A stretch of DNA of 64,000 bases from Whalleya microplaca (GCA_022497155.1 MU385726.1:682001-746000), one strand, 5' to 3'. Numbered from the stretch's first letter, positions 23,901-35,511 are shown. The notes: generated by a model not told the origin, from the sequence alone. Made by a program: numbers and translations.

Positions 23901-24076
23901 GACCTTTAACACTTAGTTAAGCTGATTGAAGTTATGTTTAACCCTCGGGCCCTCGAAACTATATAGTCTATATAATATCTACTTCTTAGACTAGCGTTAA
24001 TCAAATAACTGTATAGGATAACTCAACTCCCACTCAGTCGTCAGTATCAAGAGAGCCCGGCTCTTAAGTATTCATA
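20930..24076. other. Gene-poor intergenic region with possible coding relics
   Basis: From 21013 to 21309 one plus-strand frame stays open without a start codon and encodes a cysteine-bearing segment (LACKCGSGSTWRCPQ, then RCAKC) ending in a charged helix. At 21381-21776 another open frame overlaps one with LCRLCGSTIE. These could be relics of a zinc-ribbon gene, but they do not join and I do not name them. The rest, 21900-24076, shows no gene. Confidence 0.4.
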
Positions 24077-24430
24077 ATGAGATCCCTTACACTATTCACC
24101 AATATTATGGCAGCAGCCACACTTACGCGAGGCCAGAGCGTAGTCCTGGAGTACAACGTGTGTCCATGCAGCGTCGACGTCTTCACCTGCGCCGACGAGG
24201 ACTACAGCACCTACCAGATTCCCAACGCCAACGACGGCGAATGTTACGATCTCCTTGGCGGTGGATCTACGAGCGCTTACGTCCTGAACACGGCCACGTG
24301 CACTCTGTACTCGGAGACGGGGTGCGCCGGTGACGAGGTCGTGTATACCGGCGATGATAGTGGAGACACCTACACATGCAATGATGTTTCTTTCGGAACG
24401 GCCTTGTCGGCGAACTGCACTCGGCTGTAG
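24077..24430 (+). CDS. Small secreted cysteine-rich protein, effector-like
   Basis: Single-exon 117-aa protein with a predicted signal peptide of about 19 residues (MRSLTLFTNIMAAATLTRG). The mature part has eight cysteines at 29, 31, 38, 56, 75, 83, 101 and 114, acidic loops and no membrane segment. The pattern CTLYSETGCAGDE followed by C and C recalls fungal small secreted proteins with crystallin-like folds, but this is a weak resemblance. It is alone in a gene-poor stretch between retroelement-rich DNA and an F-box gene, a setting common for candidate effectors. A TATA-like run (CTATATAG) lies about 110-120 bp upstream. Its actual role is unknown. Confidence 0.72.
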   Translation: MRSLTLFTNIMAAATLTRGQSVVLEYNVCPCSVDVFTCADEDYSTYQIPNANDGECYDLLGGGSTSAYVLNTATCTLYSETGCAGDEVVYTGDDSGDTYTCNDVSFGTALSANCTRL

Positions 24431-25585
24431 GTCTTCTATTGGAACGGGGGCCTTGGCGCAAGGCAGACGAACCGTCAAAATCGAGGATAATATATTCGCG
24501 CTTTGCGGGAGCCGGGTATATGTATGAAGGCTATATCTGCAGTTCTTAGCTCGGGTGTTAGATACACACAGAATGAAGGGATTGAAACTTCGTCTATTTT
24601 CTAGCTAGTCTTCTTCGTCTTCAGCTATAGACTACACGTGTGCTATTCAATCATCATTAGTGTCTTACCCTAAGATGAACTTACCTATACTCTCAAGAGT
24701 GATTATATTGAGCTTCAACCTGGTCCTTCATTTCTGTTTAATAACTGAAGGCTTTTATAATGTTAAGCTGAACTCTCAGGAACCAACTTCACCTTGACAC
24801 GACGATGTTGCAATGTCACCTTCCAATGTAGTATAATCAATATAGTAAACTTATAAATTCTAAGACAAAGACTTGGAATATCGGGACAATCTTGAAATTT
24901 GAGATAGGGAGGAGGAAAGCCTCGATGATACGGACCGGCGTAGGCGATTAGAGTGTTGACTATTACGTATAATATGACAACGCTGCATGGTATAGCCTAG
25001 GTGCACATGTACGTCAAAATTAGCTTAATTCGTAAGGGACAGGGGAGTAAAATATACAGCAAGACCCTTTTCTATGAGCAAATAAAGCTAACAGTGTTGG
25101 ACCATTAAAATGATCATCAGCTTGGTATTACTCCCATGCTTTGTCCCTTGATTAGGAACTTTATTGAATAAATATAATACCTTTTCATCTTGAGAGTTCT
25201 ATGCGGAAGCGGAAGCATACATGTTTTACACACTAATAAAAGTTGAATTGATAGAGACGATATCCCATGATGTCTACTATGCCAATGTCTTAGTCATAGT
25301 TCTGCCAAAGAGAGAAGTAAAAGCGCAAGCGATTGTCGTCTAACAACTTATAGTAGTGATTGCGTCCAATATAAGCTTCACTGGATACGCTCGTATGCTA
25401 GGTTGGAGGGACTATTACACGCTGAGTACTATATTATACTACAAACAACCAACGCTATCAAGTAATCGCTTCTATCAAATACAACAAGGATTGTCCCCTT
25501 ATACCTGATTCATCATTCAAAGCTTATGACTGAGTGATGAATTCAAATACGTTCAAAAGTAGACGGCGATCTCGAAAACTCTTGT
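24431..25585. other. Intergenic, no gene recognised
   Basis: AT-leaning sequence of about 1.15 kb with only short open frames. Nothing with motifs or splice structure is seen on either strand. Confidence 0.55.
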
Positions 25586-27244
25586 TCAATACCAATGCGC
25601 ATCGTAGTCTCCGAACAGGGCATATTCTCCTGATATTCTCTCTCGCCCGTGTAACTTCGTTGCAAGCCCTAAAATGTCATTCTGACTGCCTCTTTCAAAA
25701 GTTGTCCGAACAGTAGTGTCGATGTTCAGTGAGAGCTGGCCAACATAGATATATTCTAATTGGGGAAGTGCGGCTACATAGGATCCGATGTGCCGAATCA
25801 TGCGAATACGATGTAATCTTTCGTTGATGTTCGTCCAATAGTCAGATTCCACGGCGTGGACTTCACAGTAAGAATCGTTTGTGAAGTAGAGATTTTTCAG
25901 TGTCTTAAGGGGCGATAAAACAGACAGCATCAGATCGTGGCTTATCAACCATCCAGAATCCAACATATCCATGCGCGCATCGGTAAAGTGAAGAGATTCT
26001 AATGATTTGAAATTAGACATCATGGCGTAATGTGGCCGTTTAACGTCCGATCCGTCCCAGGTTATTGACAGAACTCTGAGATTCGGTATTGTGGCCAGCA
26101 TGAGCAAAATTGCAGTGAGAGGCTTGGGGGGTTGAGCTTGTTCCAGAGCAAATCCGTTGATGTGCCTGTTCCTCCATAGAAATTTAAGCGGCATTGCGTC
26201 GGGGGAGCGTACATCCTTCAAGATCAGAGCTTTCAACGACTGCATGTGCCCATATGAGTTGAGGAAGTTCACGATTACTGGGTCGCTGTAAGTAACGACC
26301 AGAGTGGATAAAACTTTGCTGGAAGCTATTAAACTCCTCAATGCTGATACGTCTAGCGATAGGCAGCTGATATTGAGGAAACGCAGACTGGGGAAGTCAA
26401 GATCCAAAGATACCCTTTCCGAGCCAAAGTAATGAATACCATCCATATCACCCAACTTCAGAGACTCTAGTGTTGAAGCACAGGTACTGAGGAAATCTTG
26501 CCAGGCCCCCGGCTTAGAAAATTCTCTGTTGTGAGAGTTCTTCCATAAGACGAGTTCTGTAGGGCGCCACATGATGTCTTTGATTCTGTGTTTTAGTGGA
26601 AAAGGGAGTTTTCGCACGCCACCAAGAAGTCGAAGATGCCTGATGGAAGTGCTTGCAAGAAGGTTATCGAGGGAGGACTTCTCGACCATCTCTAAGCCTA
26701 GATCTAAGGATTCTAATTGGGGTAGAGTTGAAGCGATGAAATGTATGTCCGGGAGGTTCGGGCAGAACTTTGCAATTGGAGCAAAATTGACATCATCATG
26801 CGGATAGAGACCCCAGAGCAGATAGTTCATGTCTGGTAGATTCACTTTCATCCGCCGAACACATACTCCAAGTGATGGTCGAAAGGTTCTACCAAACCGT
26901 AATCTCTCCAAGGCCTCTCGTAGAAGAAGTTTAAGGATACCAACCGCAGCGTCAGCGTGGTCGTTGTCAAGCGTTACGGTTCGAAATTGCCAAGATCGTG
27001 CCAGTTGCCGGCAGTCCGAATTGACCAGCGCCATAGACGATAGATCCTTGTTGTCGGTGGCGATGTATGAAAGTATCCCTTCGAGGACATAAGATGGAAC
27101 CATTCGGAATAGAGGACTTTCAGTCGCAGACAATTTCCGACCTTCGCAAATCGCAATATTGACGTCCACGGGCGGTGGCTTTGATGCACAAGAAATGTGT
27201 TCCGGGAAACAGTCGTCTTCATCCATATTGAATAATTGATTCAA
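25586..27244 (-). CDS. F-box protein with leucine-rich-repeat-like body
   Basis: Intronless 552-aa protein. An F-box-like segment lies near residues 47-95 (MVPSYVLEGILSYIA, then SSMALVNSDCRQLARSWQFRTVTL). After it come repeated leucine-rich strands of about 25-30 residues (LESLDLGLEM, LRFLNISCLSL, LRVLSITWDG, LESLHFTD, LKNLYFTND), the usual layout of fungal F-box/LRR adaptors. Such proteins bind Skp1 and bring substrates to SCF ubiquitin ligases; the substrate cannot be told. The start MNQLFNMDEDDC has an in-frame methionine at position 7 as an alternative. The family is expanded and variable in filamentous fungi. It lies on the same strand as the oxidase at 27541, about 300 bp away. Confidence 0.78.
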   Translation of the reverse strand: MNQLFNMDEDDCFPEHISCASKPPPVDVNIAICEGRKLSATESPLFRMVPSYVLEGILSYIATDNKDLSSMALVNSDCRQLARSWQFRTVTLDNDHADAAVGILKLLLREALERLRFGRTFRPSLGVCVRRMKVNLPDMNYLLWGLYPHDDVNFAPIAKFCPNLPDIHFIASTLPQLESLDLGLEMVEKSSLDNLLASTSIRHLRLLGGVRKLPFPLKHRIKDIMWRPTELVLWKNSHNREFSKPGAWQDFLSTCASTLESLKLGDMDGIHYFGSERVSLDLDFPSLRFLNISCLSLDVSALRSLIASSKVLSTLVVTYSDPVIVNFLNSYGHMQSLKALILKDVRSPDAMPLKFLWRNRHINGFALEQAQPPKPLTAILLMLATIPNLRVLSITWDGSDVKRPHYAMMSNFKSLESLHFTDARMDMLDSGWLISHDLMLSVLSPLKTLKNLYFTNDSYCEVHAVESDYWTNINERLHRIRMIRHIGSYVAALPQLEYIYVGQLSLNIDTTVRTTFERGSQNDILGLATKLHGRERISGEYALFGDYDAHWY

Positions 27245-27540
27245 CCCTCAGTCAGTACTGTAAAATATAAACACGATCGCAACTTAGTTAGGGGATATCT
27301 GTATTATCTGTCTGAAAATGGAATAGGGATGGCTTTTAAGAGGAAGAACACCAAAGTCGTATTTGGAGTTACATGTTTGTATTGAATAACAGAGGGGTTA
27401 AAACAGTTTACTTTGGTTGATAGCTGGCTAAACTTGGAGGAAGTTAGATTCTAGGGAAGGCATCATATCGGACGCAACTTCAAATGGGACGGACTCTCCC
27501 AACCGGATGAATACCTAGGTTGTCACTAGCAGAGACCGTA

Positions 27541-29078
27541 TCACAAGTCGTCTAACTCCTTCCTCGGCCACCATCTGCTCTTCGAAGCATCAGGTATTTC
27601 CCGGTCCCAGGCCCATTTCTTCAGCAGCTCCGCCTCCAATGTGCCTTCTAGCATCTGTCGAACATAATCACCAATGATGGGAAAGAACTTCCAGCCATGG
27701 AACGATCCACAAGTTGCGATGTAAAGCCCTCGACTAGCTGAGTGTGGCGAGATGATGAAGTCTTCGCTCGGCGTGAACGCATCCCTTCGAAAGTCAGTGA
27801 ACACGCAGACGTATATGTACATAGAGGCAATGAAAGTCCAAAAGCTCACCAGCATATTCGATGGTCTTTGATCTTCCAATCCTTCCCGCGATCCCCAAAG
27901 GTGGTCTTATTTGCAAAGTTGATATCTTCCTTGAGTGTATCTGACACTTTCCACTGAGCGTAGTCTGGGGAGGCCGGTGGCACAGAGATCTGACGACCTG
28001 AGGGCAGTGTCTCGGTATTCTTGAATATAGTTTGTCCCCACCATTTCATAAGCTTGTCTTCGGTAAGGGGCAAAGTCCCGTTACTCGCGCCTATAGAAAG
28101 TGAGTTCACGGTTCAATGCAACAGCTGTAACTGAAGCTCCTTTCGCCTTCTAGGAACATCGGAGGCAGGATAGCTTTGGGACATTATTAGGTGTACCGTC
28201 ATCATATGATCATATGGGATACACGAAAAGAAAGGAAAATCAGGAACTCTACCTCTGTCTGGCGGGTTCTCCTCAATGCAAACCGGCATCTGCGCGAACT
28301 CCTTCGCCGTGTCATCATCAAGCTCTGTCAACCCCGTAGTGACACCCGCCGCAATAATCCTATCTCCAGCCCGGAAAGCATCGTTACCAGTGCTATCCGC
28401 CGTCAACTCCAGCAACTTCGGCGTGTAAGACCCCGTCGACAGCACCATGCGCTCAGCCCTATACACCTCGCCCCCCTTCGTCCTTACACCCACACACGCC
28501 TTCTCATCATCGAACTCCAGCGCCTCGACCTCAGCTTGGACATAGCGAACGCCCAACTGAACAGCCTTCTCAATAACCGCCCTCAGCGCGCCCTTAGCGT
28601 CCGCCCACCCACTCGTCCGATTAACCAGCACAGTCTCCACACCCTCATAATCCGCCTTCCCAAACAGGCCCCCGTACAGCTCGCGCGCCTCAGAGACGGG
28701 CAGCGCAGCCAGGCCCGAGGCGTCCCGCCCCAGGCGCGTGTAGTTGTCGATGACGTCGCGCGCGATGCCGGTGCGGCTGATCCAGTAGATGCCGCTCTCG
28801 TGGTAGAAGGGCCGCCACAGCGCGTCGGCGCGCCACACGTCGAGCGCCTCCAGCGCCAGGCGGCAGTACACGGGGTCCCGGTAGTCGCCGCGCACGGCCT
28901 TGTTCCAGTCCCAGGAGGCGGCGACGCGCGACGGCGCGTCCGCCGCGTCCCGGTCGATCAGCGTCACGGACGCGGAAGGGTCCGCCGTGATTAGGTGGAG
29001 CGCCGTGGAGACCCCGAAGACGCCGGCGCCGACGATGATGTAGGAGGAGGGGGTGGGGTCGGTGCTGGATGATGCCAT
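27541..29078 (-). CDS. FAD-dependent amine oxidase, fructosyl-amino-acid/saccharopine oxidase-like
   Basis: Flavoenzyme of the DAO/sarcosine oxidase fold that oxidises a secondary amine such as a fructosyl amino acid, saccharopine or pipecolate. Model: complement(join(27541..27784,27850..28090,28253..29078)), 436 aa, in phase and of family length. Dinucleotide-binding motif IIVGAGVFGVSTALHL lies at residues 13-28. SGIYWISRTG, NRTSGWADAKGALRA and LSTGSYTPKLL follow. The C-terminal part has HRICWDAFTPSEDFIISPH and the covalent-flavin cysteine in ATCGSFHGWKFFP. No clear peroxisomal SKL ends the protein (it ends in KELDDL), so targeting is uncertain. Substrate cannot be assigned from sequence. 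The first intron (28091-28252) is long for this gene. Confidence 0.87.
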
Positions 29079-30514
29079 GGTGGATGGTGGTGGTGGTGTG
29101 GCTTACCTGCTTGTGTTTTGCGTTAAGGGCCTGTCTGAATTTTATGAAGGGCAGATGGGCTGTGAAGTATGGTATGCCGGGATGATGGGTTATAAAGTAT
29201 AAAGTGGGAGTATTTCCCCCCCAAGTTGGCTCGATGGCATCATTATCAATGTAGTAGCACTGCCTGCCCAGCCTATGCTGGTAAGTATGCAACCCCTCAG
29301 TGGGTTCCATGGCGCCGATTGCGCTCGAACCATTAGCTAACTAGTATAGCACTCGTAGAAGTTATCTATGAACACAGCGAATAGCGTGCGATTTTGTTTT
29401 TATCTTCACCAACATGCTTCAGTCACGATAGGGTGGATATTATTAATCTAATCTGGCTCAGTCATTCGACCATTGGATTTTGTGAACCCATGAGTGAGAA
29501 AGACTGTCACCCAACAGAATCTGGTGAACCGAGTTTGGTATATTGTGTACCTGGGGTTTGAAGGCAGAGTCTTGGACGACCAAGTCTGATTTCTTTGGTA
29601 TAAGTAAAGTAAAACGTTCCCACTAGTAAGTTATGATGCTGACTATTCATCTATTCTATCCGTCCTTTAGCAAACACTTATTTCAGCCATCCTAGTATGG
29701 GTAGAAGTGCTTGTTATATCCCTTCACTAGCAAGGTATGTGTTCTGAACAGAGGCATCCATTACCCGGGCATTAAGGATGTGTGCTCATGAGAATAAGAC
29801 TGGCAAATGAAGTATTTGCAGTTGATGACGATAACTGTACAAGGAAATACATAGTTGAGTTGGCGGCTGCACGTAAGACTGGGCAGATGTTCTAGGAGAA
29901 CAGGTGAAGCGGCTGCTCATTGAGCTTAGGTCGGCCTGGAAGTCTCACTAACAACACAAGTCGCACCTTTCCTGTAACTCGGTGACCTACCTACCTTAGG
30001 TATCGTTTATATCCGAGGAGAGTTGGATGTAGCGTATTATGTATGGGTAGGCCTTGGTAGTTAGTGCCACTCGACCTGTCATTCGAATGATCGTTGGTAA
30101 GTGTAGCTGCTCACTTATACATTGCGGTATATGTAATCTTAGTCTATTTAATCCATATATCACTGTTATGTTCATGTATTCGGGCCAAGACTAATAGTAA
30201 TATGTATTCAATGCCACACAATATAGGCAGGCGGGCCACGATCACCTATTAGTATTATACTGCATTCTCGGCTTTCTTAAATCTGTTCGTATAGGCCGCT
30301 GGACTTCACGACGTAACTCGTCGTTGAAGTGACTTCTTAACGCCGACCGATTCACAATCGTAGTTTATGCAGTTCGCCAGACTCTGAAAACCTTCAACTG
30401 ATAGAGAATGTCAGGGGTGGGTGATACTTATTGACGACAGGTTAGGTAATGCTATGATGTGGAATGATGCGTGCCGAGGGCAATAAATTGCCCCTGAATT
30501 TTCCATTCGCAATA
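29079..30514. other. Intergenic, no gene recognised
   Basis: Region of 1.4 kb upstream of the oxidase and downstream of POP7. A run of ACCTACCTACCTTAGGTA (about 29988-30002) is the kind of TACCTAGGTA-rich sequence seen repeatedly near promoters in this window. No gene is seen. Confidence 0.55.
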
Positions 30515-31147
30515 TCATCGAAGTTTGATAGACACCTCCAAACAGCTGACCATCCGAACCCTCTCCTCACCTTCGCCGCCCCATTCCTCCTCGCCCTCAA
30601 CAACCACATCGTCCACAGTCCCCACACTGCCCGTGCGCAGCTGGACGATGCAATCCCGCTGCTTCTGGAAGAACAGGGCAACCTCAGTCACCTTCTGGAT
30701 AGCGCGTCCGGTGCCGAGCACGATGACCTCGCCCGCGTCCTCGAGCCCCACGCCGCTGGCGCGCCCCTTTTCAGAATGCTGTTGGATGGCGCGAATCCGC
30801 GCATCGAGGGAGGCGTTCTTCTTGCCCGCGAGCCTGTTCGTGAATGCCTTGCTCGAGGCAGATGCTTCCCGTAGATACTTGTCCAACTGCTTCCTCACGC
30901 GCGTGGTGATGGATCTAAACGGTGTCTTTGGATTTATGTATATGCGATGAGATGAGTGTGTTGACGGCGGCCGAGTGAGCATTGGACGCCTCCGGACAGT
31001 GGCCCCTAGCTAGTCTTTAGTGACTCAACCATCAGAAGTGTTAAACGTGTCGAATATACCTTTTGGTATAGCTGGCAGCTTGTCTAGCTTGCTACTTTCA
31101 GGCAGCTGTGAAAGCGCCTCAGGCGGGTCACCTATCGAAACCGGCAT
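30515..31147 (-). CDS. POP7: Ribonuclease P/MRP protein subunit POP7 (Rpp20)
   Basis: Nucleolar protein that binds RNase P and RNase MRP RNA with POP6/Rpp25, used in tRNA 5' processing and rRNA maturation. Model: complement(join(30515..31005,31060..31147)), 192 aa. The short first exon MPVSIGDPPEALSQ...LPAIPKG joins in phase to ATVRRRPMLTRPPS, reconstituting the fungal N-terminal KLPPIPKG-like block. The Alba-like core follows: RIYINPKTPFRS, VRKQLDKYL, VIVLGTGRAIQKVTEVALFFQ and VQLRTGSVGTVDDVV. The last 25 residues are Glu/Gly-rich and then CLEVSIKLR. An internal methionine 155 codons from the end would give a shorter frame that loses the conserved leader. It is divergent from the Rogdi gene, with 470 bp between starts. 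Confidence 0.88.
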
Positions 31148-31617
31148 AATGGCGACGATGAGACTGGTTTAGTTGCCAGTGAATCTAAACACTATTTCAC
31201 CCTCCAGGCAGCAACTTGAAATTTTGTGTGGGAAATATCGTCGTTGCTGACATCACAACTCAATACTATATTTCCATTCTGTGTTTAGGCTGTCGAATTG
31301 TGAGAATAGCACTGAAGATGAGCTTTCTTAGACAGTCCCTTGAAAATGACGTGGGGCTTCAGGCAGAAAAGATAGCGACCCACAGCACTACCGAGCTATC
31401 ATATCAGAGAGCCTAGCTGGTTTCACCGCCTGCTGGATCGGGGTAGCTAGGTGTCCGACAGGCCAATCACGTTCCCCACACACCCTGTAACTAGGTACCT
31501 AGGTACTTATTAGCTCTATCCTACATCATATCATACGGACAGCTTCACTTGACCAGATCATCATCAAATGGCCCGGTGAAATGACGGCTGCCTGTGCCAG
31601 CCCACACGTCCACAACA
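31148..31617. promoter_or_regulatory. Shared divergent promoter POP7/Rogdi
   Basis: 470 bp between the two start codons. It contains AACTAGGTACCTAGGTACTT (about 31489-31508), the TACCTAGGTAC palindrome also found upstream of ATP18. No TATA box is obvious. Confidence 0.45.
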
Positions 31618-32852
31618 ATGTCCGTCGAGATCTGGCCTCCCCTTGCGTCCGACGAGCTTAAAATCCAGGAAGATGCAACGAAGGTACGAGCAGTTCCTCC
31701 TCAATCTATATCACACCTGAATTCCTTCCTGTTCCAAGAAACCCAGGAACCCCAGCTACTACCACCACCAGCATGCTCATCGAAGACGAAGATGACGACG
31801 GCTTCGTCGTCGTCGAGCCCTACTACACCTCCCCCTATCACCACCCCAACTCCAACCCCTTCACACTCCAGAAAACCAGCTTACAAAACCACCCCCCCAA
31901 ACAGGCGCGCGAGCTAGCCTGGCTCCTCACCTCGCTCCAAGAAACGCTCAAGTCCCTCAAACACGGGCTCGAAGACTGCTACGCGCTCCTAGCACCCATC
32001 GAACCCGGCAGCACTCTCGCCCTCACCACCCCGCGCCACGAAACGATCAAGGGGACCGTAACCCGCGTAGGCACGCGCATCGTAAAATGCAGCATCCACG
32101 CGCGCCTGCGCACGCTGCCCCCCCAACTCCTCGTCCTCGACCCCTCGCACCCGATCCACCTGCCCGCGCTGACAACCCTCAACACCCTGCTCACGGAGTC
32201 CGTGGACCTCGCCACGCTCTGCGTGTCCGAGGAGGCGGCCACCGCGCCCTTCCTGGCCGCGCAGCTGCGCCAGCTGCACGCGCACATCGCGGACGCGGGG
32301 GCCCTGCTGCGGGGGCCTCCGGCGCGCAGCGCCCCCGCCGATGCCGCCTGGACGCGCGCGAGCGTCGCGCTGGGCCACTTCAGCCCGCCGCTGGCGCGCA
32401 ACCTGTCGTTTTTCCTGACCGTGCAGGACGCCTCGCTCGTGCTGTACCTGCGCGCGCTGGAGCCGGCGGACGCGCCGATGAATTTCGGTGCGAAGCTCGC
32501 GCTCGCGATCGGGACCGCGCGGAGATTGGAGCATGATGAGGCGGATCGCGTGTTCAGGTATTGTTGCGACGGGGAGTCGCATGTGGAGGGCGAGCCCGTG
32601 GATCGGGGGAGTCCCGTTGTTGGGGACGCGAGGCCGCGGAGGTCGGGGGATAGGGGTGCGGGTGGGCATGGCGATGGGGAGGGAGGGGATGATGGGAAGG
32701 GGTTCGAGGTCTTCGTGCGCGAGAAGGTCAGGGTCGAGAGTGCGGATCCCAGTCTGCTCTCGCTGTCTGCGAAGTTGAGTGCACTGGCGAACACTCTGAG
32801 TCTGGCGAGGCGGAACTTGGCCGCTGTCATGGGTGAGGAGATGGAGGACTAG
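31618..32852 (+). CDS. Rogdi/RAV2-like RAVE complex subunit
   Basis: Fungal homologue of Rogdi, the RAV2-type subunit of the RAVE complex that assembles V-ATPase V1 onto V0 at endosomal and vacuolar membranes. Model: join(31618..31683,31905..32852), 337 aa. Exon 1 MSVEIWPPLASDEL is the usual fungal Rogdi start. Exon 2 has ARELAWLLTSLQETLKSL, HGLEDCYALLAPIEPGS, PIHLPALTTLNTLL, LYLRALEPADAPMNFG, KLALAIGTARRLEHDEADR and VRVESADPSLLSLSAKL. Between residues of about 230 and 280 lies a Gly/Asp/Arg-rich insert, probably disordered. The 221-bp intron contains an open stretch rich in Asp/Glu codons (from about 31773) that could be part of a longer isoform; I prefer the spliced form because it gives the conserved K-AREL junction. 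GC-rich third positions. Confidence 0.87.
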
Positions 32853-33344
32853 ATATCCTATTGTGAATAGGAGTCTCCTTATGAGATCAACATGGAGCTT
32901 TGGCGTTGGTGTGACCTGCATTGATAGAACGATACCTTTTGAAATCTACCTTGGTGGCCTCGAAACTAGATATATGTTAAGGCGGCTTCAATCAAGCATT
33001 ACTTATTAAGCGCCAGGCGCAATACTGATTGCTTGTCACAAGTGCATGCTTGGTTGGGTTTGCTTCATTCGTATTGGTATCACTCAACTCTGACTATAAT
33101 TCCCCTCGTAGTCCCTGGATCTTCCGAATCGTCATTCAGATGCTTCGATCTCAGCACTGCTACATGCAATTGTTTTCGCCTGCAAATCCTTGTCCTAAAC
33201 CTATTACGCCAATGCCTGGTGCCAAATTGTGCAAAATCTGCCTTCCAACTCCCATTCGCAGTATCGATTTCCCGACTTCAGCCTTCAGTAGACTGAGAGC
33301 GCATGTTTAAACTTTTTTTGTGTTTCCCTTTTCAATTCAAGCGT
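32853..33344. other. Convergent intergenic region
   Basis: 492 bp between the 3' ends of the Rogdi and NIPSNAP genes. No gene is seen; it probably holds both terminators. Confidence 0.5.
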
Positions 33345-34461
33345 TTAAGCTACGGGCGACCACGGCAGTGGGACTAAGATCCTCGACTTCATGGTCTGAA
33401 TCAGAGGAACGGTCTTGTGTACGGTCTCTGCCCAGCCTTCTTGCTTCCAGCTCTCCTCTCTTCGGACCTTGCGTTCCTCCAGATTGGCAAACTGCCAGAG
33501 GTGGTGGACCGTGTTCAGGTCGCCAATCTGTACGAACCAGGCCCCTACACCTTCCATCACCTCGCGTCGTGCCTTCAGGCCTCGCCGCCAGTGCGTCTCC
33601 CACTCGAGTAGGTTGCCTGGGTGGAGCGTGTAGGAGCGTAGTTCGAACACACCGCCAAGTTGGCGCGGAGACGTGGTTGGCCAGAAGGAAAATTCCTGCA
33701 TGATCGACGTGTTCTTTGACTTAATGAGGGTCTTAAGCTTTCTATCAAACTCGGGAAATTCGGGGTGTCTCGAGATAGAGTGGAGGGATTGATGGTACCC
33801 TAGGTAGCGTTGATACTCCCAGATATGGACTTGGTCTGTTAGTGTCTCATTGCGGAGTTGAACCTCATAATGAGCGCTCACCGAATGTGTCACAATCGCC
33901 GACTTCTGTTCTCCAGCTTCCCACGAGGTGAACCTTATTCTCCTCCATAGAAGCAATCTTAGGGTACCAGTTGCCCACTAAATCGATGTACTCATCCACC
34001 TTGTCGGACTTCACCTGGTGAAATACGATTGAATGAACATACTTGCCACGGGCCAAGAGCGCAGAGAAGCTTGCTTCGATTTGAGCGTCCATTTCACGCC
34101 CTTCTTTAGTTCCGTAGATGACTCTAGATAGGAGCCCGTCTGGTCTATCGGGTTCATTCTTTGACGCCTCCGCGCGTTGTCCTACAGAAGTATTTAGTGA
34201 GCCCAGGCCAGGGGAGGAATCATGGGCAGGAGGCCCGGTGTCATTACGAGCAGTAGACAACCTACTTGCTTCCCGCTCCTGCTGTGCCTTCACTAACTGC
34301 TCGCGGAACTCCTTCTGCCTAGTATTGAAAGAATCAACCCCATCGGGGGTAACGTCGGCTATCGACGGAGTGCGCTGAGAGGCAGCAGTAGAGCTGAAAG
34401 CTCGCAGGGAGCGGGGAGCTGCCACTGCTGCTGCTGCTCTCGCGAGACGTCGTGTCAACAT
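33345..34461 (-). CDS. NIPSNAP family mitochondrial protein
   Basis: NIPSNAP proteins are mitochondrial proteins with duplicated dimeric alpha/beta-barrel domains, linked in animals to vesicle and mitophagy roles; the fungal role is not settled. Model: complement(join(33345..33835,33882..34461)), 356 aa. The start MLTRRLARAAAAVAAPRS is an arginine/alanine-rich mitochondrial presequence. In-frame methionines farther upstream would put a non-targeting leader in front, so I chose 34461. Conserved blocks are GKYVHSIVFHQVKSDKVDEY, LVGSWRTEVGDCDTF joined over a 46-bp intron to DQVHIWEYQRYLGYHQSL, then FELRSYTLHPGNLLEWE, GAWFVQIGDLNTVHHLWQF and KSRILVPLPWSP at the C-terminus. It is divergent from ATP18. 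Confidence 0.92.
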
Positions 34462-35511
34462 GATGAGGGTAGTAGGTGTAAGTGTAGGTGTAGGTAGTAG
34501 GTATAGGTATAGGTATAGGTGCTGGGTATTGGAGCTTGTGATTACAAAGGGTTGAGAGGAGACGTAAATGTGTTCTTGGACGTGTTCTTGCACTGTAGAG
34601 TTGGGCAAGAAGCTATGAATCAAACAGAAACGACTCGTCACAACTGGTCAGAATTGACAAAAGGGAATGATTCGTGTATGTGTGTTGAGGAATGCTGGTG
34701 GGATGCTGGTGAGGGATTGGAGGAGAGTGGCAGAGTGGTGCTGCTGTATGTACTATACAGGCAGTGACAGGGTTTCTGCAGAGATGTGCGGCAGTGGACA
34801 GTGGTTGACCGCGGGGAAGATTCTAATCGGTGCAATACTATAGGCAGTGATGGCAGTTCTGGCAGTTCCGCGAGGCAGTCGACGACTGGAAGGGTAACAC
34901 GGGACGGAAGTGAGAAGCAATTCGGCTTTGAAGGTTGATGGAGGGCAGCGATGACGATTAATTGGTCGTGCTATTCCCCCCGCATTGATCGCGGACAGGC
35001 TTGATGGTTGTAAAAGAAGGTAGTTCGTACGAGTCTAGATCCAGCTTTTGGTGTTGCGTGGTAAGAGAAGCGGGTGGAGACCTTACCGGTGTGTACCTCC
35101 TCTCCACGCTCTGCTCATGAAAGCTCCCCGACCTGATGATGTCATGCCACTCGCCGGCAAAACCTTGCACCACTCCCGAGCCGTAACTACCTAGGTACCT
35201 ATGTACCTATGCTAAGTAAGCAGGTACCCGCCAATTGATCGAGCATTGAACCTTCCTCATGCCTGAAACTTAAGGCAGCAGTGATTACCTAAGGTATCCC
35301 CGCTTATGTGCCCAGCACTTTCACTAATGCGGTATAGCGGCTAATCAATCGCTAAAGGTCCCCGGGCTTGCGGCAGCAGAGCTTGACCATCTGCCATCGA
35401 AAACCGCTCGCCTTCGAAACTCGGTTCCTACGATCCCCGTATTCACCTTCATCAATCTCCAACGTCAACCTTTCCCACGCTTCCCACGAATCCCCGCATA
35501 TATCCCTCAAG
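34462..35511. promoter_or_regulatory. Divergent intergenic region NIPSNAP/ATP18
   Basis: The NIPSNAP 5' side has a microsatellite of GTAGGT/ATAGGT hexamers (34466-34520), which would lie in its 5' leader. The ATP18 side has ACCTAGGTACCTATGTACC (35190-35208), matching the TACCTAGGTAC motif upstream of Rogdi. A 71-codon minus-strand frame (34958-35173) is not recognised. Confidence 0.45.

Noticed and set aside
28191..28994. 267-codon plus-strand open frame rich in Arg/His/Pro
   Set aside because: It mirrors the GC-rich first exon of the FAD oxidase on the other strand and has no motif of its own.
31979..32921. Two minus-strand open frames of about 280-310 codons
   Set aside because: They are antisense to the conserved Rogdi exon; they result from GC-rich third positions.
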